Shown here piece after piece: positions 50,266 through 60,173 of a stretch of 64,000 bases of DNA; position 1 is the stretch's first letter; each line of letters begins with the position of its first letter. The translations under genes were made by a program, and so were the position numbers. The notes beneath the pieces are model-generated. The model was not told the origin of the DNA, did not search any database, and saw only the letters and a list, made by a program, of their open reading frames with translations. The stretch is from Vibrio sp. Its GTDB lineage: Bacteria; Pseudomonadota; Gammaproteobacteria; Enterobacterales; Vibrionaceae. The stretch lies in assembly GCA_028131545.1 (NCBI GenBank), contig JAOICL010000001.1, positions 116,901 to 180,900 on the forward strand, read 5' to 3'.

Positions 50266-53200
50266 TTAATTCATCATTCGATTCGGTGCAGGCGCTAATA
50301 CCTCCCTCGACCCATTATTACCTGCTGAGCTAACAATACCTTCGCTTTCCAATTCTTCAACAATTCTAGCTGCACGGTTATACCCGATTCTAAATCGCCT
50401 TTGTACGCTGGATATAGACACTTTTCTAGATTCGACGACAAATTCAACGACTTCATCAAAAAGTGCATCTTTATCACCAGCCGATTCACCTTCTTCGCCA
50501 GGTAGAAGTGCATCTTCTCCTTGTTCACCACTCGTGATATCAGAGATATAATTTGGCTTACCACGCGCTTTCCAGTTATTAACCACGGCATGAACATCAT
50601 CATCTGAAGCAAACGCACCATGAACTCGTGTGGTATGGTTTGAGCCAGGTGGTAAATACAACATATCTCCCATACCCAGCAATGACTCTGCACCACCTTG
50701 ATCCAAAATGGTTCGAGAATCGGTTTTAGTTGAAACAGTGAAAGCGACTCTCGTTGGAATATTGGCTTTAATCAAACCAGTAATCACATCTACCGATGGA
50801 CGCTGAGTCGCCAATACCAAATGCATACCAGCTGCACGTGCTTTTTGTGCTAGACGGGCAATTAACTCTTCTACTTTCTTACCCGCAGTCATCATTAAAT
50901 CCGCGAATTCATCAACAATGATGACAATATAAGGCAGTTTCTCAAGGTACGGTGCTTCCTCGTCCATACTGTCGCCTGGTTGCCATAACGGATCTTGTAT
51001 AGGATGACCTGCTTCAGCAGCCATTTTCAGTTTATCATTGAAGCCTTTAACATTACGAACCCCTAAAGCCGACATCAATTTATACCGACGCTCCATTTCG
51101 CCAACAGACCAACGTAATGCATTGGCCGCATCTTTCATGTCCGTCACAACCTCTGTCAACAAATGTGGAATCCCTTCATAAATTGATAATTCCAACATTT
51201 TAGGGTCAATCATAATAAAACGAACATCTTCTGGGCCCGATTTATACAACATACTAACAATCATGACGTTCACACCAACCGATTTACCAGAACCCGTGGT
51301 ACCGGCGACGAGCACGTGTGGCATTTTCGATAGGTCAGCAACCACTGCTTCACCAGCAATATCTTGTCCTAGAACAATAGTGGTGGGTGATGGTGATTGA
51401 TTAAAGGCTTCACTACTAATGACATCAGACAGATAAACGGTTTGCCTAGAGATATTGGGTAGTTCGATACCAATATAAGGTTTACCTGGAATGACTTCGA
51501 CTACACGAACAGCGGCAGTAGAAAGAGAGCGAGCAAGATCCATAGACAAACTGGATATACGGCTCGCTTTAACACCAGGAGCTAACTCTAATTCATAGCG
51601 CGTAATAACTGGCCCAGGAAAGATATCAACGACGCGAGCTTTGATCTTATAGTCAGCTAATTTCGCTTCAACTAACCGTGCCACCCCTTCCAATGAAGCT
51701 TTATCAATGAAATCTTCTCGCATTTCTGGGTGATACAGCAAATCTAAGGTAGGTAATGGTTCTTTAGGTTTAGGTAAAGTCACATCATCTCGAACAAGGA
51801 AAGGATTCATGCTTGCTTGTTCTTTTACTTGTGCAGCTTTCACTATCTCTTGAAAAGCCTGTACATCTTGATCACTCGATAAAAGGGTATCTTTTTCAAT
51901 CGATGTTTCGTCATTAATTATTTCAGTTATGGGTTCTTCCAATGAATCCATAATTTGAATAGGCTCATCAAGTATCACAGGCGCACGAGAGGCTAAGTCG
52001 CCTTCTTGATCATAAGTGGGGATCGGTTCTAAATCGATACTATTAGGTTGGAAATCACGCTCATCAGTAGAGTTGATTCCATTCGTGTTATCAACCTCTC
52101 TTATATTGTCGACCGTATTCGCACCATCCCATGTTGCAATATCATTAAAACGATCGATATCACCGATACTTGGATGAGAGATATCCTCTTCTATAACCGC
52201 AGTTTTCGGCAAAAATGAACCAATATCTTGATAAATATCTTCCGTTACAGTATGACGCTCTTCTTCATCAAGAGTAATCGTAGGGAAATCATCTATATCG
52301 GTTGTACTGTCTGCCATCCAAGGGGTTGTTGATGATTCAAATGATGGAGTGTCAACGCTGATATTGTCTGCCAACTCTGTCGTTTCAAGATGATTAGAAC
52401 GTTCAAGATCTTCAATCGTCATATCTTGAGGAAATGATAGCGTTGGTTCGATTATTCCGGTATTTTTAGACAATAGTGGGTCAAAATCATCTTCCTCATT
52501 TTCAATCGCCACTTTATTTTGTGGATGCTTTTTCGGCATGTGGATAGTAAATGAACGCTCAGAATTCTTCTCTATTGAGTCAAGGTCAATCTCTTGGCTT
52601 TCACTGTGGTTCAGTCCTGTTTTCTTAACATTATCGTTATCATTAATATTAAGGTCAAAGCTATCATCAACACTTTTCAGGCTAGGGATGTCAAAATGGT
52701 GCTCTTTCGATGCTAATACAGGCTGCACATCACTGCGTTGGTGCTGTGGAGTAGACTGTTTTTCTACTCTTCCTGTCGGAGCAACTTCTTTTTCCGTTGA
52801 TGCAGTATAAACGTGTTCAGTTGGCTTTTTCATCACCTTTTTTACTACCGAATTAGCGCTAGTTAATACATTTTCACCAATCCACTCGACTATTGACACC
52901 CAAGAGATGCCAGACAATAAAGTAAAGCCCGCTCCCCAAGTAAACATGAGCAATAACATTGTACCCAGGGTATTAAGGTAGGGAGTCAAGATATCAACCA
53001 TGACATCTCCAATCATCCCCCCTGATGAAAAATACCATAAGTCATCAAAACTTTGATTAGCGAGTCCACAGCTCGTGATAAGCAATAAACTCCCGCCTAA
53101 GACTTTAGTACCCACCAACATAAAATCGATACTATCTTGTCGTTTAATCGGATGAGCACGGTTATAAAGATAAAAGAGGAGTAAGCCAAGAGTGATAGCT

Positions 53201-53499
53201 GGAATGGAATAGGCCAATAAGCCAAGCCCAAAGAACAATGTATCTGCAATCCAAGCACCAATCGCGCCACCAGCGTTATGGATATCATTACCCCAGGCCG
53301 TTTGTGACCATGAAGGATCTGCGGGGTCGAAGGTAAAAAGAGCAACAGAGGTAAGAGAGGTAGCTAACAAAATAAAAATAACGCTGAGCTCTTTTAAACG
53401 CTGCGTCGCTGTCATAACTAAACGAGGAGGTGTCCCTGTTTTGATGGTGATTTCTAAATTGTTACTTTTCGATCCTGAATTTTTTAAACTATCAAACAT
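50266..53499 (-). CDS. ftsK: DNA translocase FtsK
   Basis: 1077 residues. Four N-terminal membrane helices in the first ~210 residues, then a long acidic, low-complexity linker (about 230-580) and the RecA-like motor with Walker A '[12 protein letters not shown]' and '[11 protein letters not shown]', and the C-terminal gamma winged helix '[19 protein letters not shown]' that reads KOPS. Pumps DNA at the septum and activates XerCD. Shorter than the 1329 of E. coli because of the linker. Downstream of lrp as in E. coli. Confidence 0.98.
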   Translation of the reverse strand: MFDSLKNSGSKSNNLEITIKTGTPPRLVMTATQRLKELSVIFILLATSLTSVALFTFDPADPSWSQTAWGNDIHNAGGAIGAWIADTLFFGLGLLAYSIPAITLGLLLFYLYNRAHPIKRQDSIDFMLVGTKVLGGSLLLITSCGLANQSFDDLWYFSSGGMIGDVMVDILTPYLNTLGTMLLLMFTWGAGFTLLSGISWVSIVEWIGENVLTSANSVVKKVMKKPTEHVYTASTEKEVAPTGRVEKQSTPQHQRSDVQPVLASKEHHFDIPSLKSVDDSFDLNINDNDNVKKTGLNHSESQEIDLDSIEKNSERSFTIHMPKKHPQNKVAIENEEDDFDPLLSKNTGIIEPTLSFPQDMTIEDLERSNHLETTELADNISVDTPSFESSTTPWMADSTTDIDDFPTITLDEEERHTVTEDIYQDIGSFLPKTAVIEEDISHPSIGDIDRFNDIATWDGANTVDNIREVDNTNGINSTDERDFQPNSIDLEPIPTYDQEGDLASRAPVILDEPIQIMDSLEEPITEIINDETSIEKDTLLSSDQDVQAFQEIVKAAQVKEQASMNPFLVRDDVTLPKPKEPLPTLDLLYHPEMREDFIDKASLEGVARLVEAKLADYKIKARVVDIFPGPVITRYELELAPGVKASRISSLSMDLARSLSTAAVRVVEVIPGKPYIGIELPNISRQTVYLSDVISSEAFNQSPSPTTIVLGQDIAGEAVVADLSKMPHVLVAGTTGSGKSVGVNVMIVSMLYKSGPEDVRFIMIDPKMLELSIYEGIPHLLTEVVTDMKDAANALRWSVGEMERRYKLMSALGVRNVKGFNDKLKMAAEAGHPIQDPLWQPGDSMDEEAPYLEKLPYIVIIVDEFADLMMTAGKKVEELIARLAQKARAAGMHLVLATQRPSVDVITGLIKANIPTRVAFTVSTKTDSRTILDQGGAESLLGMGDMLYLPPGSNHTTRVHGAFASDDDVHAVVNNWKARGKPNYISDITSGEQGEDALLPGEEGESAGDKDALFDEVVEFVVESRKVSISSVQRRFRIGYNRAARIVEELESEGIVSSAGNNGSREVLAPAPNRMMN

Positions 53500-53657
53500 A
53501 TATAGCCATGTATCAATGGGTGAATGTGATATATAACGCCAATACTTCCTGTAAGGCTGTGGGGTATGCCCTATCTATGAATCTGTAGGGCATAGAGAAT
53601 ATTCTGCACTTAAATCTTATCAGAAATTCGGCACATTAGCTGCCTTTAAAACTGAAG

Positions 53658-54149
53658 TTACGCTGTTTTAACAGCAATGTGACTGCTTTGCTTTACTTCT
53701 TCCATAACAACATAAGTTCTTGTATCACTTACACCTGGTAAACTCAGTAAAGTATCACCTAATAAACGTCGGTAAGCACTCATATCCGATACGCGTGTTT
53801 TTAAAAGATAGTCAAAATCACCAGAGACTAAATGACACTCTTGAATATCATCAAGCTCTTGAACCGCTGTATTAAATTGCTCAAAGACGTCAGATGCACC
53901 GCGATTTAAAGTAATTTCTACGAAAACCAATAAGGAAGCACCTAATAGTTGCGGGTTTAACAATGCTGTATAACCCGTAATATAACCCTGCCTTTCTAAG
54001 CGTCGTACACGCTCTAGACAAGGAGTCGGCGATAAACCAACACGCTTTGATAACTCAACATTAGAAACTCGACCATCTTTTTGTAGCTCGTTTAAAATAT
54101 TTCTATCGATTTTATCCAAATCCTTAGAAGGTTTACTAGTATCTAGCAT
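53658..54149 (-). CDS. lrp: Leucine-responsive regulatory protein Lrp
   Basis: 163 residues, nearly the E. coli length and strongly conserved. AsnC-type HTH 'NVELSKRVGLSPTPCLERVRRLE' near 29-51, then RAM ligand domain with 'GDFDYLLKTRVSDM' near 110. Global amino-acid regulator. Divergent from ald across a 156-bp AT-rich region that probably carries Lrp sites. Confidence 0.98.
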   Translation of the reverse strand: MLDTSKPSKDLDKIDRNILNELQKDGRVSNVELSKRVGLSPTPCLERVRRLERQGYITGYTALLNPQLLGASLLVFVEITLNRGASDVFEQFNTAVQELDDIQECHLVSGDFDYLLKTRVSDMSAYRRLLGDTLLSLPGVSDTRTYVVMEEVKQSSHIAVKTA

Positions 54150-54305
54150 AAGTATTTCCTAATTGACCATTCAATAAAATAACATACTACATTTTTTTAA
54201 TATTTAGAGTCAAATGCTACAGAAAAAGGATTACAATTAGCATTAAAGACTGGATATAAATACAAATAACAAAACATAACCCTACAAAATACATCAGGAG
54301 ATAGT

Positions 54306-55421
54306 ATGATCATTGGCGTACCTAAAGAAATAAAGAATCATGAATATCGCGTTGGTATGACACCTTCAAGTGTTCGAGAGCTCATTTCTCATAAACACAC
54401 CGTGATTGTCGAAACAAATGCAGGCATTGGTATCGGTTTTACCGACCAAGACTATATTGATACTGGTGCAAGCATTAAAGCAACCGCTCAAGATGTATTT
54501 GCAGAAGCGGATATGATTGTAAAGGTGAAAGAGCCACAAGCGATTGAACGCGCAATGCTTCGCGATGATCAAATCCTCTTCACTTACTTACACCTTGCAC
54601 CTGATTTCCCTCAAACGGAAGATCTCATCAAGAGCCGTGCTGTGTGTATTGCTTACGAAACCGTAACTGATTACCTAGGTCGTTTGCCTCTACTTGCACC
54701 TATGTCTGAAGTTGCTGGCCGTATGTCCATTCAAGCTGGTGCACAAGCACTTGAAAAATCGAAAGGTGGCCAAGGTTTATTGATTTCTGGCGTTCCTGGT
54801 GTTGAGCCTGCAAAAGTGGTTGTTATTGGTGGTGGTGTTGTTGGTGCTAACGCAGCACGAATGGCTGTTGGCCTTCGTGCTGATGTCACTATCCTTGATC
54901 GTAACATCGACACATTACGTCGACTAGATGAAGAATTCCAAGGTAAAGCAAAAGTCGTTTATTCAACAGAAGAAGCGCTTGATCGTCACGTATCCAGTGC
55001 TGACCTTGTTATCGGTGCTGTACTGATCCCAGGAGCTGCAGCTCCTAAGTTAGTCACCAAAGAACACCTGAAGAAAATGAAGCCAGGCGCTGCTATCGTC
55101 GATGTAGCTATCGATCAAGGCGGATGTTTTGAAACATCAGTAGCAACGACTCATGCTGAACCAACATACATTGTTGAAGATATCGTTCACTACTGTGTTG
55201 CTAACATGCCAGGTGCTGTTGCACGTACGTCAACATTTGCGTTAAATAATGCAACATTACCGTATATTATTAAGCTAGCAAACCTTGGCTATAAAGAAGC
55301 ATTACTACAAGATGAAGGTTTATTAAATGGCCTAAACGTTATTCACGGTAAAGTGACTTGTAAAGAAGTAGCTGAAGTCTTTAACCTTGACTACGTTCCT
55401 GCAAAAGAAGCACTTAACTAG
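54306..55421 (+). CDS. ald: Alanine dehydrogenase Ald
   Basis: 371 residues. Converts L-alanine and NAD+ to pyruvate and ammonium. N-terminal '[20 protein letters not shown]' type start with the substrate-binding Arg and Lys, Rossmann motif '[17 protein letters not shown]' near 170 and '[11 protein letters not shown]' near 270. AGGAG ahead of the ATG. Adjacent to lrp, which controls ald in other bacteria. Terminator follows. Confidence 0.98.
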   Translation: MIIGVPKEIKNHEYRVGMTPSSVRELISHKHTVIVETNAGIGIGFTDQDYIDTGASIKATAQDVFAEADMIVKVKEPQAIERAMLRDDQILFTYLHLAPDFPQTEDLIKSRAVCIAYETVTDYLGRLPLLAPMSEVAGRMSIQAGAQALEKSKGGQGLLISGVPGVEPAKVVVIGGGVVGANAARMAVGLRADVTILDRNIDTLRRLDEEFQGKAKVVYSTEEALDRHVSSADLVIGAVLIPGAAAPKLVTKEHLKKMKPGAAIVDVAIDQGGCFETSVATTHAEPTYIVEDIVHYCVANMPGAVARTSTFALNNATLPYIIKLANLGYKEALLQDEGLLNGLNVIHGKVTCKEVAEVFNLDYVPAKEALN

Positions 55422-55446
55422 TCTACTCTCTAATTAAGTCAGTTCG

Positions 55447-55491
55447 AAGCCTACTTACTACCCATTAACGGAAAAGAGTAGGCTTTTTATT
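55447..55491 (+). terminator. Terminator after ald
   Basis: 9-bp stem AAGCCTACT with complement, 21-nt loop and a TTTTTATTT tail. Confidence 0.72.
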
Positions 55492-55559
55492 TATCCATAC
55501 AGAATCCGATTAGCTCCTCCTCTCCCCTATATTAGTCGTTGGTATTCCCTACTCTTGCC

Positions 55560-55603
55560 AAGTCGCTATTATTACTAAGTCACTATTATTGCTAAGTCAC
55601 TAT
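55560..55603 (+). repeat. 17-bp tandem repeat upstream of sbcB
   Basis: Two full units (AAGTCGCTATTATTACT and AAGTCACTATTATTGCT, differing at two positions) followed by a partial third unit AAGTCACTAT. It ends 45 nt before the sbcB ATG. Confidence 0.8.
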
Positions 55604-55648
55604 GAGCATGTTCTAATAAAGCCACCCTTATTTAAGATCCTCTATACC

Positions 55649-57067
55649 ATGGCAGAACATCAACCGACCTTCTTCTTCTTTGATTACGAAACTTGGGGAA
55701 TTAATCCCGCAAAGGATCGTCCATGCCAATTTGCAGGAGTCCGCACTGATGCTGATTTCAATGTAATAGGCGAACCTCTTGTTATTTATTGTAAGCCAAC
55801 CATTGACTCATTACCGTCACCAGAAGCGGCATTAGTCACAGGTATTACACCACAACTGGCGCTCACCCAGGGTCTACCAGAACCGGAATTCATCGCTAAG
55901 ATTCATAAAGAACTTTCAACACCCAATACGACTAACCTTGGCTATAATAGCATCCGATTCGATGACGAAGTCACACGGTACACTTTGTATCGTAACTTCT
56001 TTGAACCTTATTCATGGAGCTATCTAAATAAAAATTCTCGTTGGGATTTATTGGATGTTTTAAGGGCATGTCATGCATTAAGACCTGACGGTATTGAATG
56101 GCCTGAGAATGAAGAAGGCTTTACCAGCTTCAAACTAGAAAACTTATCTGTTGCAAATGGCATAGAGCATGAAAATGCACACGATGCGATGGCAGATGTT
56201 GTAGCAACCATCGAATTAGCGAAAAAAGTGAAATTAGCTCAACCAAAGCTTTTTGATTACTTTTATTCCATACGCAATAAAAATCAAGTAAAAGCATTAA
56301 TTGATATCACCAATATGACCCCATTAATGCATGTATCGGGCATGTTAGGTAAAGAGTGTCAATATACCAGTTGGATCGTACCGATTGCATGGCATCCAAA
56401 CAATAATAATGCGGTCATTATCGTCGATCTTGCCAAAGATCCTACACCATTATTCGACCTTTCTGCCGAAGAAATTAAGCAACGTCTGTATACAAAACGC
56501 AGCGAGCTACCAGAAGGCGCACTTCCCATTCCTTTAAAGCTCGTTCACATCAATAAGTGCCCTATTGTCGCTCCTGCTAAAACTTTAACAGCAGAGAATG
56601 CTGAACGCATCGGTATCAACAGAGCGCAGTGTTTACAAAATCTTGCAAAGATAAAATCTCATGTTGATCTAAGAGAAAAACTAACACAGGTCTATCAAGA
56701 AGAGCGCCGTTACTCAGATGATGTCAATGTAGACGAGAAGCTTTATTACGGATTCTTTAGCTACGCAGATAAAGAATCCATTGATCTTATTCGCCAAGCT
56801 CCGGTTGAAAACTTAATCGATTTAGATATTAAAGTATCCGACCCTCGAATTAAGCCGCTTTTATTTCAATATCGAGCTCGACATTATCCAGAAACATTAA
56901 CGGATATAGAAATGCAAAAATGGGTGACACATTGCCGTGATTACTTTGAAGCGAACTTAGAACATTACATGGCTAATTTAGATAACCTCGCTCATGAACA
57001 CGAACATGATAGTAAAAAGATACACATTTTAAAGAAAATATATCAATACGTACAATCAATAGCTTAA
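55649..57067 (+). CDS. sbcB: Exodeoxyribonuclease I SbcB
   Basis: 472 residues from the ATG at 55649; the 55589 start adds 20 residues, partly from the repeat region. DEDDh 3'-5' single-strand exonuclease: 'FFFDYETWG' (Asp12, Glu14), 'GYNSIRFDDEVTR' near 107 and 'HENAHDAMADV' with the catalytic His and Asp near 176. C-terminal SH3-like and helical parts ('YYGFFSYADKESIDL'). Weak ribosome site. Confidence 0.96.
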   Translation: MAEHQPTFFFFDYETWGINPAKDRPCQFAGVRTDADFNVIGEPLVIYCKPTIDSLPSPEAALVTGITPQLALTQGLPEPEFIAKIHKELSTPNTTNLGYNSIRFDDEVTRYTLYRNFFEPYSWSYLNKNSRWDLLDVLRACHALRPDGIEWPENEEGFTSFKLENLSVANGIEHENAHDAMADVVATIELAKKVKLAQPKLFDYFYSIRNKNQVKALIDITNMTPLMHVSGMLGKECQYTSWIVPIAWHPNNNNAVIIVDLAKDPTPLFDLSAEEIKQRLYTKRSELPEGALPIPLKLVHINKCPIVAPAKTLTAENAERIGINRAQCLQNLAKIKSHVDLREKLTQVYQEERRYSDDVNVDEKLYYGFFSYADKESIDLIRQAPVENLIDLDIKVSDPRIKPLLFQYRARHYPETLTDIEMQKWVTHCRDYFEANLEHYMANLDNLAHEHEHDSKKIHILKKIYQYVQSIA

Positions 57068-57194
57068 TTAAGTTATTTGGGTTTAAAGATCGAAGACTTA
57101 ATACTTTATTATGATTTGGTGACATTAATACAAACTTGATGTCGCCAAATAATCTACTATGGTAAATACAATATCAAATTTGTATGAGCATAGT

Positions 57195-58091
57195 ATGAAT
57201 AAGAATCTACACCCAGTACTTGATAGCTACCCAACTGAAATGCAAGTTGTCTTAAAGAAAATAGCCTACGATGATAATTTTTCGGCCGTAATTACAACGG
57301 AGCAATTTAAGCACTTGATGGACGTCGCACGCATGTCAGATTCTGAACTTAGAATTGCTCTTTTGCCGTTGGCTGCAGCGTATTCTCATGCGCCTATCTC
57401 CAAGTTTCATGTTGGAGCGATTGTACGTGGTGGCTCAGGTCATCTTTATTTTGGTGCTAATTTAGAAATCTTAAGTACCCAACTCGGTCAAACTGTTCAT
57501 GCTGAACAATCTGCTATTAGCAATGCTTGGGCCAATGGTGAAAGTAGCATTATTGATATCACTATCAGTGATAGCCCTTGTGGGCATTGTCGACAGTTCA
57601 TTAATGAAACCAGTACCGCACAAACATTAAAGATCCAACTCCCTGAGCGTCAAGAAGCATTGTTACGCGACTTTTTACCAGATGCATTTGGTCCTGAAAA
57701 CTTGGGGAGCGATCAACGTCTACTCGACCCTTTATCCCACAATCATTACTTTAATAGTGACGACCCAACAACCCAAATGGCCGTCAATGCGCTTAATTTC
57801 AGTTATGCTCCCTACAGTAAAGATCACAGTGGAGTCGCTATCTTATTAGATGATGGGACCTTTTGCCTTGGTGCTTATGCCGAAAATGCGGCATTCAACC
57901 CAAGCTTACCTCCGTTACAAATGGCTTTATGCCAAGTAAGATTAAAAGGCTATGGTTTTGATAGTATTAAAGAGGTTGCTCTTGTTGAGATGACTGATGG
58001 TACCGTCAGTCACTTAGCAGATACTCAATCTACCCTTGATGCTATTAATCCGGATACTCCTCTGACCTATGCAGCTCTTCCTACTCAATAA
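57195..58091 (+). CDS. cdd: Cytidine deaminase Cdd
   Basis: 298 residues from the ATG at 57195; the 57159 start is 12 codons early. Two-domain, dimeric E. coli-type enzyme. The catalytic half has 'TVHAEQSAI' (zinc His and general-acid Glu, near 110) and 'PCGHCRQF' (two zinc Cys); the C-terminal half repeats the fold without zinc ligands ('SYAPYSKDHSGVA', 'AENAAFNPSLPPLQ'). Converts cytidine to uridine. Followed after 18 nt by the MscS-like gene. Confidence 0.96.
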   Translation: MNKNLHPVLDSYPTEMQVVLKKIAYDDNFSAVITTEQFKHLMDVARMSDSELRIALLPLAAAYSHAPISKFHVGAIVRGGSGHLYFGANLEILSTQLGQTVHAEQSAISNAWANGESSIIDITISDSPCGHCRQFINETSTAQTLKIQLPERQEALLRDFLPDAFGPENLGSDQRLLDPLSHNHYFNSDDPTTQMAVNALNFSYAPYSKDHSGVAILLDDGTFCLGAYAENAAFNPSLPPLQMALCQVRLKGYGFDSIKEVALVEMTDGTVSHLADTQSTLDAINPDTPLTYAALPTQ

Positions 58092-58109
58092 CCTGTCAAA
58101 TAGTTAATT

Positions 58110-58715
58110 ATGCTTAATTATTCATTAGATGAATGGATACAATACGCCCTATTTTGGCTACAGCAACCAATAATATTCCGAATTATTTTAGGCATATTAT
58201 TGGTTTTTGCATATCGCCTAACGAAAAGAGTTTCTGACAAAACCATACACCAACTGGCCGTACGAAAAAATGTGAAATCGGCACGAATCAGTTTTATCCT
58301 GCATTTTTCGCATGCCATTATATTTTTAATTTATTTTTCAATATTCAGTGTCAGCACTGGCATTGGCTACGGCGACTTATCTCTACTCTTTTCTTCCATG
58401 TTTGCCATATTGGGTGTCGCATTATTTGCTCAATGGTCAATGTTAAGTAATGTCACCGCTAGTTTTCTAATCTTCTTTTTCTTTCCATATCGTGTGGGGA
58501 CACATATCAAGGTTGTGGACAAAGATGAAGATATATCTGGTGAAATTGTTGAAATACAAATGTTTTATGTACTAATAAAGCGAAAAGATGGGCACTTGAT
58601 TACTTATCCCAGTTCACTCCTATTGCAAAAATCCGTCATTCGACCACCTAATTCATCAACTCAACCCGATAGTATGACTTCGTCTAAAAAAAGATTATAC
58701 CGTCCTAAAAAGTGA
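58110..58715 (+). CDS. Small MscS-type mechanosensitive channel protein
   Basis: 201 residues. Two or three N-terminal helices (about 20-37, 60-85, 90-120) and then an MscS core: 'FAQWSMLSNVTASFLIFFFFPYRVGTHI' pore-lining and beta-domain transition and 'GEIVEIQMFYVLIKRKDGHLITYPSSLL'. It lacks the large C-terminal vestibule of MscS, so it is a short variant. Likely co-transcribed with cdd. Its stop lies inside an inverted repeat. Confidence 0.8.
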   Translation: MLNYSLDEWIQYALFWLQQPIIFRIILGILLVFAYRLTKRVSDKTIHQLAVRKNVKSARISFILHFSHAIIFLIYFSIFSVSTGIGYGDLSLLFSSMFAILGVALFAQWSMLSNVTASFLIFFFFPYRVGTHIKVVDKDEDISGEIVEIQMFYVLIKRKDGHLITYPSSLLLQKSVIRPPNSSTQPDSMTSSKKRLYRPKK

Positions 58716-58756
58716 TCCTTAAACGAATGGTCGCCTACATAATAAGGACGGTATAA
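58695..58756. repeat. 12-bp inverted repeat flanking the MscS-like stop
   Basis: TTATACCGTCCT at 58695-58706 and AGGACGGTATAA at 58745-58756, a perfect match separated by 38 nt. No long T run follows. Confidence 0.6.
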
Positions 58757-58811
58757 ATCTCCATAAAGCTCAATCATACCTATGAATAAGATAATTTGGA
58801 TTCAATCAGCC

Positions 58812-59453
58812 TTAGAACCCTTCAATCAAGTACACTTTTTCACGAAAATAAGTCGCACTTTGCCCTTTTGGTGGGCGACTTGTATTCTCATCCGTATCGA
58901 TTAGCGTAATAGTATACCCATCATACAGTGAATGGACCTCACTCTCAGAAACAGAGAAAGGAGGCCCCTGCATCTCACCCTGAGGATATTCAAGAGTGAT
59001 CAGTAACATTCGCCCTCCTGGCTTTACCAGTCCTTTAAGGCGCTCTACATAAGTTTTACGCATATTTTCAGGCAAAGCAATTAATGCCGCTCGATCATAG
59101 ATTAAATCAACAGGCGCTAAAGGCGCGGTAAAATAGTCACCGGTAAAGATTTCTAACTCATCAAATTCATATTTATCATGTTGATCACTTAATGGATAAA
59201 CGAGAGGCGTATAGAAATTCTCAGCAAAAAAAGATCGCACCGCTATTTTACTGAGTTCAACCCCTTGAACTTTATGATGCTGTGTTGCTAACCAAATCAG
59301 ATCTTCACTTTTACCACATAATGGAACGAAAACAGCTTCATCGTGTTGAGGTTCTAATCTATCCCAAAAGCGTTTTAATGATGGATTCACATCTGTTAAG
59401 TGAAAACCCAGTTGATTTTTAGCCCATTTATTATGCCAAAACTCATGTTCCAT
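58812..59453 (-). CDS. tpm: Thiopurine S-methyltransferase-like protein Tpm
   Basis: 213 residues, usual for bacterial Tpm. SAM-binding '[17 protein letters not shown]' near 40-56, '[13 protein letters not shown]' near 117 and 'ETLVYPQ'-type '[16 protein letters not shown]' near 150. Bacterial members also methylate selenium and tellurium oxyanions; the natural substrate is unclear. Upstream of ihfA on the same strand with its own terminator region. Confidence 0.95.
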   Translation of the reverse strand: MEHEFWHNKWAKNQLGFHLTDVNPSLKRFWDRLEPQHDEAVFVPLCGKSEDLIWLATQHHKVQGVELSKIAVRSFFAENFYTPLVYPLSDQHDKYEFDELEIFTGDYFTAPLAPVDLIYDRAALIALPENMRKTYVERLKGLVKPGGRMLLITLEYPQGEMQGPPFSVSESEVHSLYDGYTITLIDTDENTSRPPKGQSATYFREKVYLIEGF

Positions 59454-59523
59454 CGTGATTCCTTTATACTGCTATATTAAATTAAAGAGTCGTCGCTTAA
59501 AAAATACGACGATCGTAAAAAGC

Positions 59524-59551
59524 AAACAAGCGACCATAAGGTCGCTTGTTT
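59524..59551 (-). terminator. Rho-independent terminator of ihfA
   Basis: 12-bp perfect stem (AAACAAGCGACC and complement), ATAA/TTAT loop, TTTGCTTTTT tail on the minus strand, 25 nt past ihfA. Confidence 0.88.
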
Positions 59552-59575
59552 TATTATTCATATTCTCGGAAAAAG

Positions 59576-59869
59576 TTACTGCTTTTTCAAGCTTTCAACT
59601 CTTGATTTCAACTTTTGTCCTGGGCTAAATGTGACCACTCGACGAGCTGAAATAGGAATATCTTCACCAGTCTTTGGATTTCGACCCGGTCTTTCACTTT
59701 TATCTCTTAAATTGAAGTTGCCAAAGCCAGATAACTTAACTTGCTCGCCATTTTCCAATGCCTTGCGAACTTCTTCAAAGAACACTTCAACCGTTTCCTT
59801 GGCATCACGCTTATTGTACCCAAGCTTTTCAAACAAATGTTCAGCCAAATCGGCCTTTGTGAGCGCCAT
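59576..59869 (-). CDS. ihfA: Integration host factor subunit alpha IhfA
   Basis: 97 residues. DNA-bending protein acting with IhfB. Typical HU/IHF fold with '[16 protein letters not shown]' and the DNA-minor-groove arm '[24 protein letters not shown]', including the intercalating Pro. In E. coli ihfA directly follows pheT; here 304 bases with a pheT terminator lie between them, so it probably has its own promoter. Confidence 0.98.
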   Translation of the reverse strand: MALTKADLAEHLFEKLGYNKRDAKETVEVFFEEVRKALENGEQVKLSGFGNFNLRDKSERPGRNPKTGEDIPISARRVVTFSPGQKLKSRVESLKKQ

Positions 59870-60173
59870 AAACTTTCCTCAAGCTTAAATGAAACCATGC
59901 AATCATACAATTGCACCAATTAAAATTCTCTAATCAATCAACAAGATAGAGTTACGATATAAAAGAAGTGTATGACAGGGTTAACATTTTCGCCAATTAT
60001 TTTTCGTCAATTGATAAAAATTTTACATTTCAAGGGATTAGAAATCCATAAAAAGCGCTCATTTGCAATAATGTCTACAAAAGCAGCGACTTAATACATC
60101 ATAAACCATAGTTATAAAAAAACCTCGCTTAACGCGAGGCTTTTTTCAGTTGAGATTAAATTAAGTTAAATCC
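59870..60173. promoter_or_regulatory. ihfA upstream region with pheT terminator
   Basis: 304 bases. The pheT side carries a terminator (see next entry). The rest is AT-rich and should hold the ihfA promoter; no convincing -35/-10 pair chosen. Confidence 0.45.
60115..60146 (-). terminator. Rho-independent terminator of pheT
   Basis: On the minus strand GCCTCGC stem, GTTAA loop and a TTTTTTTATA tail, about 27 nt after the pheT stop. Confidence 0.85.
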
